Below are positions 18,526 through 29,762 of a stretch of DNA of 64,000 nt, piece by piece (the stretch's first letter is position 1; each line of letters begins with the position of its first letter). The DNA is from Candida dubliniensis CD36 (lineage: Eukaryota; Ascomycota; Pichiomycetes; Serinales; Debaryomycetaceae): NCBI RefSeq assembly GCF_000026945.1, contig NC_012862.1, positions 62,001-126,000 of the forward strand, written 5' to 3'. Under the pieces are notes generated by a model that saw nothing but the letters and a program-made list of their open reading frames with translations, ran no database searches and was not told the origin of the DNA. The position numbers and the translations under genes are program-made.

Positions 18526-18812
18526 GATCCAGAAATGGGTTATATGTGAATTATATTGTATTTCAATTGGACTTGGTGGTCTCTCTTTCTGTTGGAGGTA
18601 ATAATCGTTGTGACTTTTTTTTTTTTTTTTTGCCTCCTCTGTTTGCATTCTCACGTCAGTTCTTGGGCTAGAGCCCTCCCGCTAGCCAAGATCATGTATA
18701 GACTTTGCTAAACTGTTTATAGCAGGTATTTATCTATATTTATGAAATAATTCAAACTATAATAACACTAATGTTAACCAAAATAAACTAAATACTTATA
18801 TGCCTGACCGCC

Positions 18813-20915
18813 TTAACCTTCTTTTACAATGGTATGCTCATGTGGAGGTACTCCTTTCACCAATACTTCATCGTCATCTTCAATAATATCTAATGTTGCA
18901 TCAGTTGATTTTGAAACTGATTTAACTGTGCAACACTGAATTTCTTTAATCCACTCATCTTCTAGAATTTCTTCCATGGTTGCTCTTTTCTTTGGGTCAA
19001 CCTCCAATAATCTTGATATAACCGGTCTAGCAGCATGGGGCAATAATCTCATCAATCTATATGGACCATGAATCTGTTTATGATGTGATTTCTTCTTATC
19101 ATCCGAACCGTGCTCTGCATCTTTTAGTCTTTGCTTTTCTTCCTCTTCGTGAATTTGTGCCAATTGTTTTTGATATTTAGGATCAGCATCTCGCAAAGCC
19201 TCATATTTCTCTTTAAGCTCATTCTTTTTATCTTCAAATTCTTGTAGTTTTTTGTCAATGTCGTTTAATTGTGCCATAATCTCTTCTGCTTGCTCGTCTG
19301 TTAAAACAGTAACAGCTTCATTTGACTTTTCCTTGCCAGTAGTGGAAGTAGCATTTGTTCCCAGTTCGGTTTCATGAGAATGATGATGCTGTGGTACACT
19401 TTCAGCATCTTTCATTTCTTCATCCTCTTTATATGCATCAGCGTCATTCTTATCACCCTGTTCTTCTTCTAGCTGCTTTTTCCTTTTGTTCAGTCTAACA
19501 ATTGTATTCTTTAGCTTACGCTGTTGCAACAAAAGTTTATGACATTCATTACTCAAATAATAATCATGGAAGTTATCATCATACATGCAATAAAGACGGA
19601 AACTGTTATCCTTTTCTGGGTTAGGTATTTTCCAGGGGAATCTCTTTAAAGTCATACAACAATAAATTATGGCAATAGACCATAAATCCACAGGTTGTGG
19701 ATTATAGCTATTTGGTGATTTTAAAACTTCTGGAGCCAAGTAAGGATCAGATCCAACAATACCATGGCACGGTTGAATCGAATTGTTACTACCAAACTGT
19801 TCATAGGGATACTTGAAAATGACAGCACTACCAAAATCAATAATTTTCAAAATCCCTTCATTCGTTATAACACAATTATCCAATTTCAAATCACGATGCG
19901 CCAACCCTAATTTGTGCAAATATGCCACACCTTCAATAATTTGTTTCAAACAACAATTTATTTCTGCTCGAGACATTTCTCCACTCATAACAACTGCAAA
20001 AAAATCTATTGGTGCATATTCCATAATCTCAAAATAACGATTGTTTTCATGGATTATATCAATCGTTTTGATGATGTTGGGGTGTCTCAAAGTAGAACCA
20101 ATACAATACTCAGCAGTACATTTCCTAGTGTAATCCTTTAATGATTCGGTAGATCTTTTGGCTCTGAATTCTTTAACGGCAAATGTCTTAGAGTCACTGG
20201 GCCTTGTGATTAATTTGACCGACCCACCAGCTCCACTACCCAACTCTTTGCCAATCTTACCGTACTTTTTCACCAATGGGGAGTTGTCATCCGTGAAGGG
20301 ATCTCGATTGCTATTAACAGAATGTGAAGCATTGTACAAAAGTTGAGAAGATGTTTGATTGATCAAAGTGGCTAATGAAGTAGATGACTGTTCACGTGAT
20401 TGTAATGCACTACCGTTTCCTGATCCTGCGCCTGGTGAATGGACCTGGGCCATTGGTGGGGGCGAATGGAGTTGATTGCTATAATGTCCCAAGATACTAT
20501 GCCCTTCCTTTCTCGGATTTGAAGTTTTCTTTGTTTTGAAGAACTTTTTCAAATCAACAACTGAGCCAGATGATTTTTTATCGGAGTCCTCGCGGTGTAA
20601 ACCTGATGCATGAGGTTGTGGGGATTGAATTGATGGGACGGTAGTGGCTGTACCGGTATTGGAGTGAATAGGAGAAGGGTTACGATGGTTTGCACTTGAA
20701 TTAGCTTGATGAGGGTGATGGTTATGATGATGGCCCTCGGATGAATTACTCATGACTGGAGAAGTCAAGGACTCGCCAGATTCATGCTTTCCAATGTGGA
20801 ACCCTAAAAACTTCCGTGCACTTCCGTGAGAATGGTTTGAAGTTGACAAGGACAATTCGTCATCTTTATCGTGTTTATGTTTTCCAAATAGTTTGAGTTT
20901 ATGTTTATCTGGCAT
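18813..20915 (-). CDS. HRK1: Hrk1-like Ser/Thr protein kinase (NPR1/HAL5 family)
   Basis: This fungal-specific kinase belongs to the Npr1/Hal4/Hal5/Hrk1 group, which controls plasma-membrane transporters; yeast Hrk1 activates the Pma1 proton pump on glucose. The 700-aa product has a long low-complexity N-terminus rich in His, Ser and Pro. The kinase domain starts at about 220 with the Gly loop GSGAGGSV (227-234), VAIK-type Lys K248, catalytic D342 in AHRDLKLDN, and D360 in DFGSA. The C-terminal lobe is split by about 150 residues (roughly 460-610) of charged coiled-coil sequence before [11 protein letters not shown] and the final helix ([15 protein letters not shown]). The frame extends 8 codons to a TTG, but the ATG is at 20915. 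Hrk1 is the best family guess; Prr2 and Hal5 are alternatives. Confidence 0.8.
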   Translation of the reverse strand: MPDKHKLKLFGKHKHDKDDELSLSTSNHSHGSARKFLGFHIGKHESGESLTSPVMSNSSEGHHHNHHPHQANSSANHRNPSPIHSNTGTATTVPSIQSPQPHASGLHREDSDKKSSGSVVDLKKFFKTKKTSNPRKEGHSILGHYSNQLHSPPPMAQVHSPGAGSGNGSALQSREQSSTSLATLINQTSSQLLYNASHSVNSNRDPFTDDNSPLVKKYGKIGKELGSGAGGSVKLITRPSDSKTFAVKEFRAKRSTESLKDYTRKCTAEYCIGSTLRHPNIIKTIDIIHENNRYFEIMEYAPIDFFAVVMSGEMSRAEINCCLKQIIEGVAYLHKLGLAHRDLKLDNCVITNEGILKIIDFGSAVIFKYPYEQFGSNNSIQPCHGIVGSDPYLAPEVLKSPNSYNPQPVDLWSIAIIYCCMTLKRFPWKIPNPEKDNSFRLYCMYDDNFHDYYLSNECHKLLLQQRKLKNTIVRLNKRKKQLEEEQGDKNDADAYKEDEEMKDAESVPQHHHSHETELGTNATSTTGKEKSNEAVTVLTDEQAEEIMAQLNDIDKKLQEFEDKKNELKEKYEALRDADPKYQKQLAQIHEEEEKQRLKDAEHGSDDKKKSHHKQIHGPYRLMRLLPHAARPVISRLLEVDPKKRATMEEILEDEWIKEIQCCTVKSVSKSTDATLDIIEDDDEVLVKGVPPHEHTIVKEG

Positions 20916-22060
20916 GATGAATGTTGAGGCAAATAACAAATAGGAGGAATCTGGACCAAAGGATATTTACAAGCAAATCTTGAATAAGCTAAAAAATGAT
21001 TTAGAATTAAAACAAATTCACAAATATGGAAAGCCTTTATAGTCAATTAGTCATAAAATTGGGACTATGAACAATGTGTGGTAAATGTTGATATTAAGGT
21101 GGGAATGGTTGCTATATGATTGGTTAAGGAATTAAAGTACTCTCGTGAGATAAAAAAATGAACAGGCAAAAAAAAAAAAAAAAAGGAAAAAAAGAAGAGG
21201 AATATAGAAAAAAAAAAGAAATGTAAGGGAATTCAATTCGGCAGCACACAAACTTAAAACTATAGACAGGAAAAACGGAACGGAACACCCAACAGAAACA
21301 AGAGGATTCTATAACTTAAAGTTGTATCAGAGGATATATAATGTATAGTTAGTTTGATTATGAGGCGAAGAAGAATGGTAGAAGATTTCAGTGCCAGCTA
21401 ACCCAACACTCTATTAATAAGAGAAAATGAAATAGAAACAAAGCAACTACACTATAATCAATTTGGCAAATATAGCCAGTCAGGAATTGTTTTGTTTTTA
21501 GATTTCGTTTCAATATTGTAAGCAGTTGCCATACAAACCAACTGAACAATTAACTATAAATACCAATTTGTATTACTGTTTTACTTGAGAAACAAATGAT
21601 GAACGATGAATTATCTGTGGCAGTTATGTTGTTTTGAGACATCACCTATGTCCCATTCGCTTCACAAAACAACGTAATTTAATTGGTGCAAAAAAAAAAG
21701 AAAAAAATTATTGTGCGAGACATTGCAAACTTAAACACATCATGAGACACATCGACATTATTGAATAAACATCAGAAGCCACCACATGGCTTTATTTGAT
21801 AATGCTAATGAGCCTTTAATTAACGTGTTCATTTGATTGCCTTCTTTTTTTTCTGTTTTTCAAATCCGGTTAATAGACTCAGAGATGTGTTTTCGTACTT
21901 TGTTGTCAACTCCATGGGTATTGTTTAACTTTGTGTTTTAACTTTCCCGTGCTGTAAAATCAAATAGAGATTGAATCGCATGTGCATGATGTCAGATACA
22001 TTGTTAATCGATGATACAAACAATTCAAAATATATACAAAGTAAAGTGATAGGTTTAATG
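20916..22060. other. Long leader or promoter region upstream of HRK1
   Basis: About 1.1 kb lies upstream of the kinase start, with A-rich tracts at about 21169-21220 and 21690-21708. I saw no ATG-started ORF of credible composition, no tRNA and no splice signal set. The length would suit an extended regulatory region or a long 5' UTR. Confidence 0.5.
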
Positions 22061-22273
22061 CTAATTCTGAATCGAGAAGTCTATCTCCCATGTACCGTCT
22101 TTATAGTTCGGAATGGAACCATTTCTAAGAATAATAGAAAGGCTAATGGATCCCAGACAAACAAAAACAATAGCAATAACACCAGAAATGGCATGTCTGG
22201 CAAAGCGATATTTCTTGTATTTTGCAACTGTCTGTAATAACATATAAAACTTACGAATTGGTCGGTTTTCCAT
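22061..22273 (-). CDS. Possible 70-aa single-pass membrane protein
   Basis: This small ORF starts with ATG. It has a basic N-terminal segment (IRKFYMLLQTVAKYKKYRFARH), one strongly hydrophobic helix at about 29-49 (ISGVIAIVFVCLGSISLSII), and a polar tail ending DGTWEIDFSIQN. The charge distribution follows the positive-inside rule, and many real fungal proteins of this size look like this, for example in mitochondria or the ER. It lies in an otherwise empty 1.4-kb gap, 124 bp downstream of SOF1 on the same strand. I recognise no family. The minus strand contains GTAAGT...TTACAG within the first 45 bases, but that would be an intron of only 23 nt. It could be chance. Confidence 0.35.
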   Translation of the reverse strand: MENRPIRKFYMLLQTVAKYKKYRFARHAISGVIAIVFVCLGSISLSIILRNGSIPNYKDGTWEIDFSIQN

Positions 22274-22397
22274 CAGATATATCTAAGTGTAATTCTTTCA
22301 TTTATTAAAACAGTTAAGTATATATGTACCCTAAAACGTACATACACCTCCAATCTCCAACAACAGGGAAAAAATACCTCTTAAATACATTTGTTTC

Positions 22398-23699
22398 CTA
22401 CTTTTTACTATAAAGTCTTTTCATATCTTCAGCTTTCTTCACTGGTTTAGGTAAATGACGATGTCTGGCAATTCTATTAATTTCCGGCATATATTTGTAC
22501 CTTTCTTTCAATTTATCTTGGTATTCTAATTTAGCTCTTTGTCTACTGGATTTGATATTGGATCTTGAGGAAGCATCAGATCTCCACACTCTCAAATTTG
22601 TATCGTCTGAGCCACTTATAATGTACTTCGAATCAGTGCTGTACTTAACACTGAACACTTTTTGCATACGTTTGGTATGATAAACATCTTTGGACCTTCC
22701 ATCCAAGGTCTTCCATAATCTTATTGTTTTATCATAAGATCCAGTCACTAACTCTTGACCTGTTGGAGCAAAATCAACATCCATTATAGCTCCAACATGG
22801 CCCTTATACACTTTAAGGGTCTTTTGCAAATTTCTCATATCATAAAGATATCCATTATGATCTTCATTCCCAGTAGCAAAATTGAATGCTTCCATTGGAT
22901 TCCATGTAATACAATTATTTCTCAAACTTGTAACTACTTTATGTACAGGGGTATTGGTTCTAATATCATACAACACAATTGAATTGTCTGATCCTGAGCT
23001 GGCAATTATATTTGTTTCTGTTTGGTTGAATTTAACTGTGCCCACATTATCTGCACCCCATGATAAATCGGAAATGTGTTTTGATCGATTCACATCCCAT
23101 AATTGTATAGTGGCACCTCCAGTGACAAATAAATCGTCATCACGATGATGATCAATACCTTTGAATGAATGCTCACCAATAAATGTTTTCAATAATCCAC
23201 CACTGGTTTTTCCTTCAAGTAGATTACTATTGTTATGATATATTTCATCAACATCATCATTAACTTTAACATCAAAATCATCACTATTGACAGACCATAT
23301 TTTGATTGTTTTATCATCTCCACAACTATACATCTTGTTAGCATATATGCAAATCCCACTTACCATTCCGTAATGGGCTTTAAAACTAGCTGTTTCTAAT
23401 CGATCAGTCAAATTCCAATATTTGATTATACCATCTCCTGATCCACTAGCAATTTGATTAGTAGCTTGATAATTCTTAGCTATAAAATATACCCCATCTC
23501 TATGACCATCACCTAATTGTCCAATAAATGGTTGAGCAAACATCCGTTCTAATTTAGTTGCTTGTAATGCTCGAGTATACTCTCTAGCACGTTCAAAAGG
23601 ATGCAAGGCGGGATTCAAGTTACGAGGCAATGCTGATTCTTGAGTGTTTTTCACTGGTATATATGTGTCAGATGATCTGCTTATTGTTTTAACTTTCAT
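22398..23699 (-). CDS. SOF1: Sof1/DCAF13, U3 snoRNP WD40 protein
   Basis: Sof1 is an essential component of the small-subunit processome, acting with U3 snoRNA in 18S rRNA processing in the nucleolus. The 433 aa begin with the family-specific N-terminus (NPALHPFERAREYTRALQATKLERMFAQPF). WD40 repeats follow (IKYWNL, IKIWSV, IQLWDV, GSYDKTIRLWKTLDGRS), and then the characteristic Sof1 C-terminal domain, rich in Lys and Arg (about 380-433). A loop of about 30 residues (VKVNDDVDEIYHNNSN) interrupts the early blades. Length matches the yeast and human proteins. Confidence 0.95.
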   Translation of the reverse strand: MKVKTISRSSDTYIPVKNTQESALPRNLNPALHPFERAREYTRALQATKLERMFAQPFIGQLGDGHRDGVYFIAKNYQATNQIASGSGDGIIKYWNLTDRLETASFKAHYGMVSGICIYANKMYSCGDDKTIKIWSVNSDDFDVKVNDDVDEIYHNNSNLLEGKTSGGLLKTFIGEHSFKGIDHHRDDDLFVTGGATIQLWDVNRSKHISDLSWGADNVGTVKFNQTETNIIASSGSDNSIVLYDIRTNTPVHKVVTSLRNNCITWNPMEAFNFATGNEDHNGYLYDMRNLQKTLKVYKGHVGAIMDVDFAPTGQELVTGSYDKTIRLWKTLDGRSKDVYHTKRMQKVFSVKYSTDSKYIISGSDDTNLRVWRSDASSRSNIKSSRQRAKLEYQDKLKERYKYMPEINRIARHRHLPKPVKKAEDMKRLYSKK

Positions 23700-24365
23700 T
23701 GTGTGTATTATGGAACGTTGAATGTATGGTTGGCAAGTTAGTTGTTAAAGGTACTTTTTGGGTCATCTCATTGGAATTTTATTTTTTTTTTTTTGGTTTG
23801 TTTGTTTCATGCTATTTGTATACAGGTACCTACTAATTCACAAATATTGTGAACCTGACCATGTCTCTTGTTCTGGTACAATTGGGCATAATATAATACG
23901 TACTAGAAAATTAATTAATACATTATGGCTACTATTTATATATATATAGACTAATATGCTTGTGTGAGTGCCGAAATAATTTAAAATTATGATACATTAG
24001 TTAAACAAAATAGGTAAATAAAAATAATAATGAGAATATCAGTATTATTCTTGAGAATTGTTGCAATTGGAAATATTAAAATTCACTTTGCCATGTACAA
24101 CATCTTCCAGATTATAAAACTAGCTATTATAGCAACAAATTAGTAGAATTCTACTCAAAGGTATGATCTTATCAAAAATATTGATATGAAACTTTGCTGG
24201 GGAGGGAATTCAAATAAGATTAGGGTGAATAATTAAGCAGTATGATGGTGTAACGGTGTATAAACAATCTATCATCTTTCTTTTGAAACGCAATAATAAA
24301 ACTAGTAAAACAAGAAATATATGAATGGCTGGTTTAGGTGGTTGCCCCCTTTTTTTTTTTTTTCT
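23700..24365. other. SOF1-PSR1 intergenic region
   Basis: This 666-bp region holds the SOF1 promoter and the PSR1 3' flank. It has a T12-like tract at about 23779-23792 and a T16 tract at 24349-24363, next to the PSR1 stop. No gene is visible. Confidence 0.55.
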
Positions 24366-25751
24366 CTATAAGGATATATCTAAAACCAATCCAACATCAT
24401 CGACAATTGGTTTTGCTAAATCTTCCAAAAATGGAATCAAATCTAACAATTCGTTATCATGCAGATCACTGAACCAACTACTGATAGGTATAGAATGATC
24501 AGGGTGGAATATATATGATGCTGGTGAATTATCAATTATTATGGTATCTTCTAAGGGACGACCAATTTGTGATAAATTTTTTATAAAATTGCCTTGATAA
24601 TTGTAGCAAGAATCTCGAAACAATCGATGATGTACCGAGTTGTATAAATCTAGCTTGTCTAATAGTGGATCACCATATTTCAGTACTGATGCTGTGAAAA
24701 CAACAACTTCGTATAGTTTGCCCATTTTTTGTAAAAATTCATCAACGCCCGGTCTTTTCACAACATAAACATGATGTATTTGATTATCTATCTCGACTGG
24801 TATGACAAAATCGGCACTCCGTAAGTATTTGAAACTTGAATGTACCAAAGTTTCATCAAGATCTAATATAAGACACTTTTTGTTACCAAAATTCTTATCT
24901 TTTTTACCCAATAAAAACCCTGTTTCTGCATTGAATGCTTGACCATCTTGTAATTTAGTCAAATCTTCGAGTGAATCATCATCGTCGATGTCCTCTTCTT
25001 CATCTTCTTCTTCATCTTCTTCTTCCTCATCGTCATCGTTATCGTTATTATCGTCATCTTCACCATTGCTGGCTTCATTCTTTTTCACGTTGCGATTCTC
25101 GTTTTGATAGGTACTGCTTGAGTTCGTGTTTGTATGCGTGCCTCCATTCTCTGGCACTTGAGTTATTATATCACTAGTATTAATTTTAGTATTATTAGTG
25201 TCAGTTTTGGTTGTATCATTACTAGACTTTGGTGTGTTATTATTTGACTCATCATTCGTATTAGCTATGGTTTCAATTTCATTTATCGATTGATCATCAT
25301 CTAATAGATCTTTTTTGGATGGTTTCAATGCGTCAACTTCATCTTCCTCATCTTCATCTTCATCTTCATCCCCAATCACATCAATATCGTTATCTTTTAT
25401 TAAATCGGAATTGTGATCATTAATACTTGCGTTCTTTCCATGTCGCCCTGAAGTGGTTTTTGAAGGCAGTTTAGATGTATTTGTCGTTGGTGTTCTTGTT
25501 TTTGTTGTTGTAGTAGTAGTAGTAGTAGTAGTAGTAGCTTTGGTTGTCTCGGTTGTATTTATCTTTTTTGCCTTGTCTTGCTGATTATTCCGCGATGAGT
25601 TTCCCTTCAAACTTGCAGATGTCACAGCTGCATTACTTTTCTTGGATGTGGTTGTTGCAACACCATTGGATGTAGATGGATGATGTATCTTGTCATCGTT
25701 ATCATCTTTCGACTCTATCGAGCAACAAAGCAACGACGAAAGTAATCCCAT
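24366..25751 (-). CDS. PSR1: Psr1-type plasma-membrane phosphatase (HAD/NIF, SCP-like)
   Basis: This DxDx(T/V) Ser/Thr phosphatase has the CTD small-phosphatase fold. Psr1/Psr2 in yeast are plasma-membrane phosphatases that work with Whi2 in sodium and general stress responses. The 461-aa protein starts [10 protein letters not shown], with Gly2 suited to myristoylation and Cys9/Cys10 to palmitoylation. Residues about 15-265 are low complexity: Ser/Thr/Lys, an 11-Thr run, and several Asp/Glu blocks. The catalytic domain is at about 285-455, with D297 and D299 in [13 protein letters not shown] and the later motifs [13 protein letters not shown] and [16 protein letters not shown]. Nem1-type phosphatases are less likely because of the lipidation motif and the C-terminal position of the domain. 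Confidence 0.92.
   Translation of the reverse strand: MGLLSSLLCCSIESKDDNDDKIHHPSTSNGVATTTSKKSNAAVTSASLKGNSSRNNQQDKAKKINTTETTKATTTTTTTTTTTKTRTPTTNTSKLPSKTTSGRHGKNASINDHNSDLIKDNDIDVIGDEDEDEDEEDEVDALKPSKKDLLDDDQSINEIETIANTNDESNNNTPKSSNDTTKTDTNNTKINTSDIITQVPENGGTHTNTNSSSTYQNENRNVKKNEASNGEDDDNNDNDDDEEEEDEEEDEEEDIDDDDSLEDLTKLQDGQAFNAETGFLLGKKDKNFGNKKCLILDLDETLVHSSFKYLRSADFVIPVEIDNQIHHVYVVKRPGVDEFLQKMGKLYEVVVFTASVLKYGDPLLDKLDLYNSVHHRLFRDSCYNYQGNFIKNLSQIGRPLEDTIIIDNSPASYIFHPDHSIPISSWFSDLHDNELLDLIPFLEDLAKPIVDDVGLVLDISL
25511..25537. repeat. TAG/ACT trinucleotide repeat in PSR1 (9 units)
   Basis: Nine perfect TAG units on the plus strand encode most of the poly-Thr run in the PSR1 linker. Nearby GAT/TTC-rich blocks encode the acidic runs. 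Length changes here would stay in frame. Confidence 0.85.
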
Positions 25752-28700
25752 GTCAATTAAATATCAAATATGGAAAAAAATAAATAAATAAATAAATAAA
25801 GAAAAAGAAAATTCACGTCTATAAGTTTAAATTATAGGAAGAAATGCAAATTGGATGGGAAAGTAAAAAAAAAGAAAATTTAAATAACTCTGAACTTTGT
25901 TTTCTTTTTTTTTTTTCTTCTTCTTTTGATTTTTTTGGGTTTTCTGTTTTTTCCTCTTCTTTCTTCTTCTTGTAGTAGTAGTACTAAAAAAATATATTAT
26001 AAAATACAAGCTTACGGCTAAATTTCAGTTTCAAGTTCTCGTTTTGATTCTTATTTGACGTGGTGGGACCCAGAGCCAACGGAAATAGATGCGATTCTTT
26101 TTCTTTTTATTTAATTCTAATAATGAAATAGAGTTGTGTTGTTATATTATGACGATGAATAATGATGTCCCCTTCAATGGCCCCCTTATACTAAATACTG
26201 ATAATGACTGTAGTGATGTCAAAATGTGATAAAAGATAATTGAAATTTGGTTTGATGAGCAGACAGAAAGTAACCCCCCAAAGAAAAAAGAAAAAAAGAG
26301 AACCAGGAAAATAGAAAAAGTATGAAATATTTGAAATTAAGATTGTTCTCGAATATATTAATTTAACTTTGTTAATCTTCTTTTTGGTTTATTTTTTTTT
26401 TTTTATCTTTTGCTATTTTTATTTAATTATTCGGGGGAGGAGGAAATTACTTGGTTGGTTGGATGCCACAATTAGTATTTGGGAATGAAACGTTGACTAA
26501 AAATGAATCTAGAATAGAGACTAGGCTCCATGGACATATAAAATTATATATATATATATGTTTGGGTCTGTTTGAAGTAAAGTATTGTTTGGTTGAAATT
26601 GATACCTAATACTAATAGCTGGGAGGGAGAGGGAGGATCTCGGTTTAAATTGTTGTTGTTGTTGTAGTTGGTGATAGTTTGAACTGAATGTAGCAACAAA
26701 GGATTGTTTGTTCGTCCTCTTTTTTTCTTAGCGTTATTTTCTGGCTCTCTTTTTTTGTATTTTCGACACTACCTATTTGTTGATAATGTCGTGTGTGACA
26801 TTTACGATACTTTGAACGACATCTCAGAAACAATGAGAGTTTCACTTTACATGAACTAACTCAAACGAGAGTTTACAAGGAAAGCTAGGCCATATATGTT
26901 AGGATAGTCTCATGCTCATTTGTCTTTATAACATATATATCTGTTTGGAAAAGGAGTGTAGGCAATTGTGACTCTACGTATAAGAAAAATGGATTCATAA
27001 CATGGCAGTCGATTTACAATCATGTTGACTTTGTACTTTCAAATTGAAATTCTCGATTAGTTTATGGACTCATCTGTTTTCAAAACTGAAAAGAATCCAA
27101 AGCAAAAACTATGGATTTGCTTGGGTAGAATGGCCAAACTAACGGGATCAATAATTTTGTTTACGTAACTGAAATATCCGTAATTTCTTCATCAGTATCA
27201 TTGGGGTAGTCCATGGTTGTTTCTGCAATAAAATATTTTTGTCCAAATTTGGGCTCAACTAGGTTACTAAACTTCTGTTTAAATTAAAATAATTTGCACC
27301 TATAACAGATCAAAAAACTATTAGACATCCTTTATTACCGTCACAAACTTTGAGTGTTTCTAGCAATATCTCGTATTTCAAAATATATCTATCCACCCAA
27401 GTTTATGGTAAAATACAATCAATATTTAAAAATAATTTCGTTACAACCAACGAATATTACAAGAGATGTAGTTAATGAAAAAGCATGCTTTCTTCTCTAT
27501 GCTCTGTTCACTTATTATATGAAATTATTACTATAGTCGACATATTTTAACGTCAATTAAGAGAACAACTGACCAAACAATCATGTAGTTTCAACTATTT
27601 TTTTTGGTAGCGCTCAAAGTTTCAAGTACAACAAGAGTTCTGCCTGCTTTGAAATGCCAAATAGCGTAGTCTGATGTTTCAACACAAAGTCTTTTTAAAT
27701 CAGAACGGAAAATAAGAGATTTAGGTAAACATTTCATAGCATTAGTAAACTCTTGGCGTTTTTGGATTGGTAAAATATCTCATATCTTGTTAATTGCAAG
27801 AGTGTTAAACTTAATACAATACACATTCTGAAAATGAATGGTTTCTTTTTTTGCAAGCGTACAAAACAGGGTTATAAATTATAACCCAATTACTAAATGT
27901 GCTTTACAATAGCTTAGAGAAGCAAAGACCGCTTTGATGTACATCACAATTTACACGAATAAATCCCTCAACAACAACAAACGAATTGATTTGTTACCAG
28001 TACTCGGTATGAAAATCAATCTTATATCCGAACCCAGTGTTCTGTTTGTGTCGTTTATTTGTTTACCTTTAAAAATTTCCTATACAAAGATTGAATATAG
28101 GAAATGTTCACGGTCAAAAGGATATTAATTGTTACTCTTAAACAATGTAAAGAAGAAAAAAAAAATTTGAATAAATAAAGGGTAGAACAATTGAGTTTAT
28201 TACTTACATTGTCATTTTTTCTTATTATTTGTTTTTTTTTTTTTGCAGAATAAACACGAGAAAACAACAATCACAGTACTAGTAAATAGACGAGAGATGA
28301 TAAACTAAAATACAATCATTAAACCAAACATGAACGTACAAAGAAAAAGACTAGAGAGGCGTTATAGGCAATCGCATTAATTAATTACCGATCCCTGTCT
28401 GTAATTAAAGAAAACAAATTATTTTATACTTTCTAATTCTAGTTCCTTTTAAAGAATGCATGACATCAAGATCTAGTTTTTAGTTTGATCAGTAGTAGTA
28501 GGTAGTTAGATGTATCTAGAACGCTACAGATAAAATTTTTCAAAAGCAAAATATGACAAAACGATCATGTCCAGTATATTTCTTTGAGGGTATTTCATTT
28601 GGCCCTTTTTTTTTTTTCATCTTTGTCCAACAGTAGTATTAGTGTCATTATTGTTTTAGACGAATAATTGGTTTTGTATTCACCAGAAGATTTAGCAAAT

Positions 28701-29762
28701 TTGAAACAGGAAGATTTATGGGCCCACCCAACATTTTGCGACAATGGGACCCATAAAAGCAATGTTTACCATGTTCAATACTGTGAACAATTGATTACAC
28801 CCATTGGTACAATAATAGAAACACAATCACCAAAAAAAAAAAAAAAAGAAAACAAAAAAAATTTCAATTCCATCGGCAAAGAGTGAAAAGAGAAATAAAT
28901 TACTCTTTTGCCTCAAGGTTATACCACATTGAAAGTGCTCTTATTCCCCGTTACTTCATTATTGTCTGTATGGTTCTTTCCAAACAAAGTGTTCAATTGA
29001 TTATTTCACATCCACAAAATAAGCCAATCATTGGGAAATGTTTGCAGACACTTGGCAATTGGTACATGACAATGAGAACGCGCTAAATAGAAACGCAAGT
29101 GTGGCCTTTATGGCCTTTAATATTCGATTAGTAAAAGCTAGAGTACGAAATGGTTAGTTAAAATCACGGAATCTCCAAACAGCTTGCCTTCATGATTAAA
29201 ACTCACTTTTTTTTGTTTCTGAAAATAAAGGGTTAAATATCAAGGGTTACAAGGGTCTAGCTAACTATCTAGTAAAAATTTCTGTTGAGATTTCTTCGTA
29301 TTAGATACGCATTATCTTGCAGAATCACCAGAATACGTGCCAAATTGAAATTTCTTTGCAAGAAAAGTAACACCATACTTTGTTCAGTATATTCACAATA
29401 TCCAAATTATGTACTTACAATAATGCTTTGTTTGTTTCAGAAAGTAATTTTAAAAAAAGATTCTTTGACACTAAATCTGCTAGAGATGATGAAGGCTGCG
29501 TTAACTATTGTGATATAATATTCAAACCTATGAAGAAAAGAGAATCAATTTGCAGCTTTTACGAGCAAAACTTCCAGGAATATCGTAAACAATATGTTTC
29601 ATATAATTTTTGGACCATATGTTTCTTTATGGCAAATATATACGCTAAACATTTGATTATTTAAACAGCTCTGTTTTCCCTATGAAGATTTGGATTTAGT
29701 ATTAGTTTTGGTTCTTGTTTCTTTTTTAGGGTATTCTAGTCATCAAAAAAGTTTTTGTTCCA
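25752..29762. other. 4.0-kb gene-poor region upstream of the IFF pair
   Basis: I find no supportable gene. Frames of 60-94 codons exist, but most lack an ATG start (for example 28668-28886 starts at TTG) and have compositions driven by A/T runs. Simple-sequence landmarks are AAAT repeats at 25779-25800, T/C-rich tracts near 25900-25975, TA repeats near 26545-26559, and A/T runs near 28230 and 28830. No tRNA boxes or long terminal repeats were recognised. The right part is presumably the promoter of the IFF gene; the left part is the PSR1 promoter. Confidence 0.5.

Noticed and set aside
22220..22273. GTAAGT...TTACAG inside the start of the 70-aa minus-strand ORF
   Set aside because: The implied intron would be 23 nt with no branch site, which is too short for yeast splicing.
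28668..28886. 72-codon plus frame in the 4-kb gap
   Set aside because: It starts with TTG, ends in a Lys run made by an A tract, and shows no recognisable motif.
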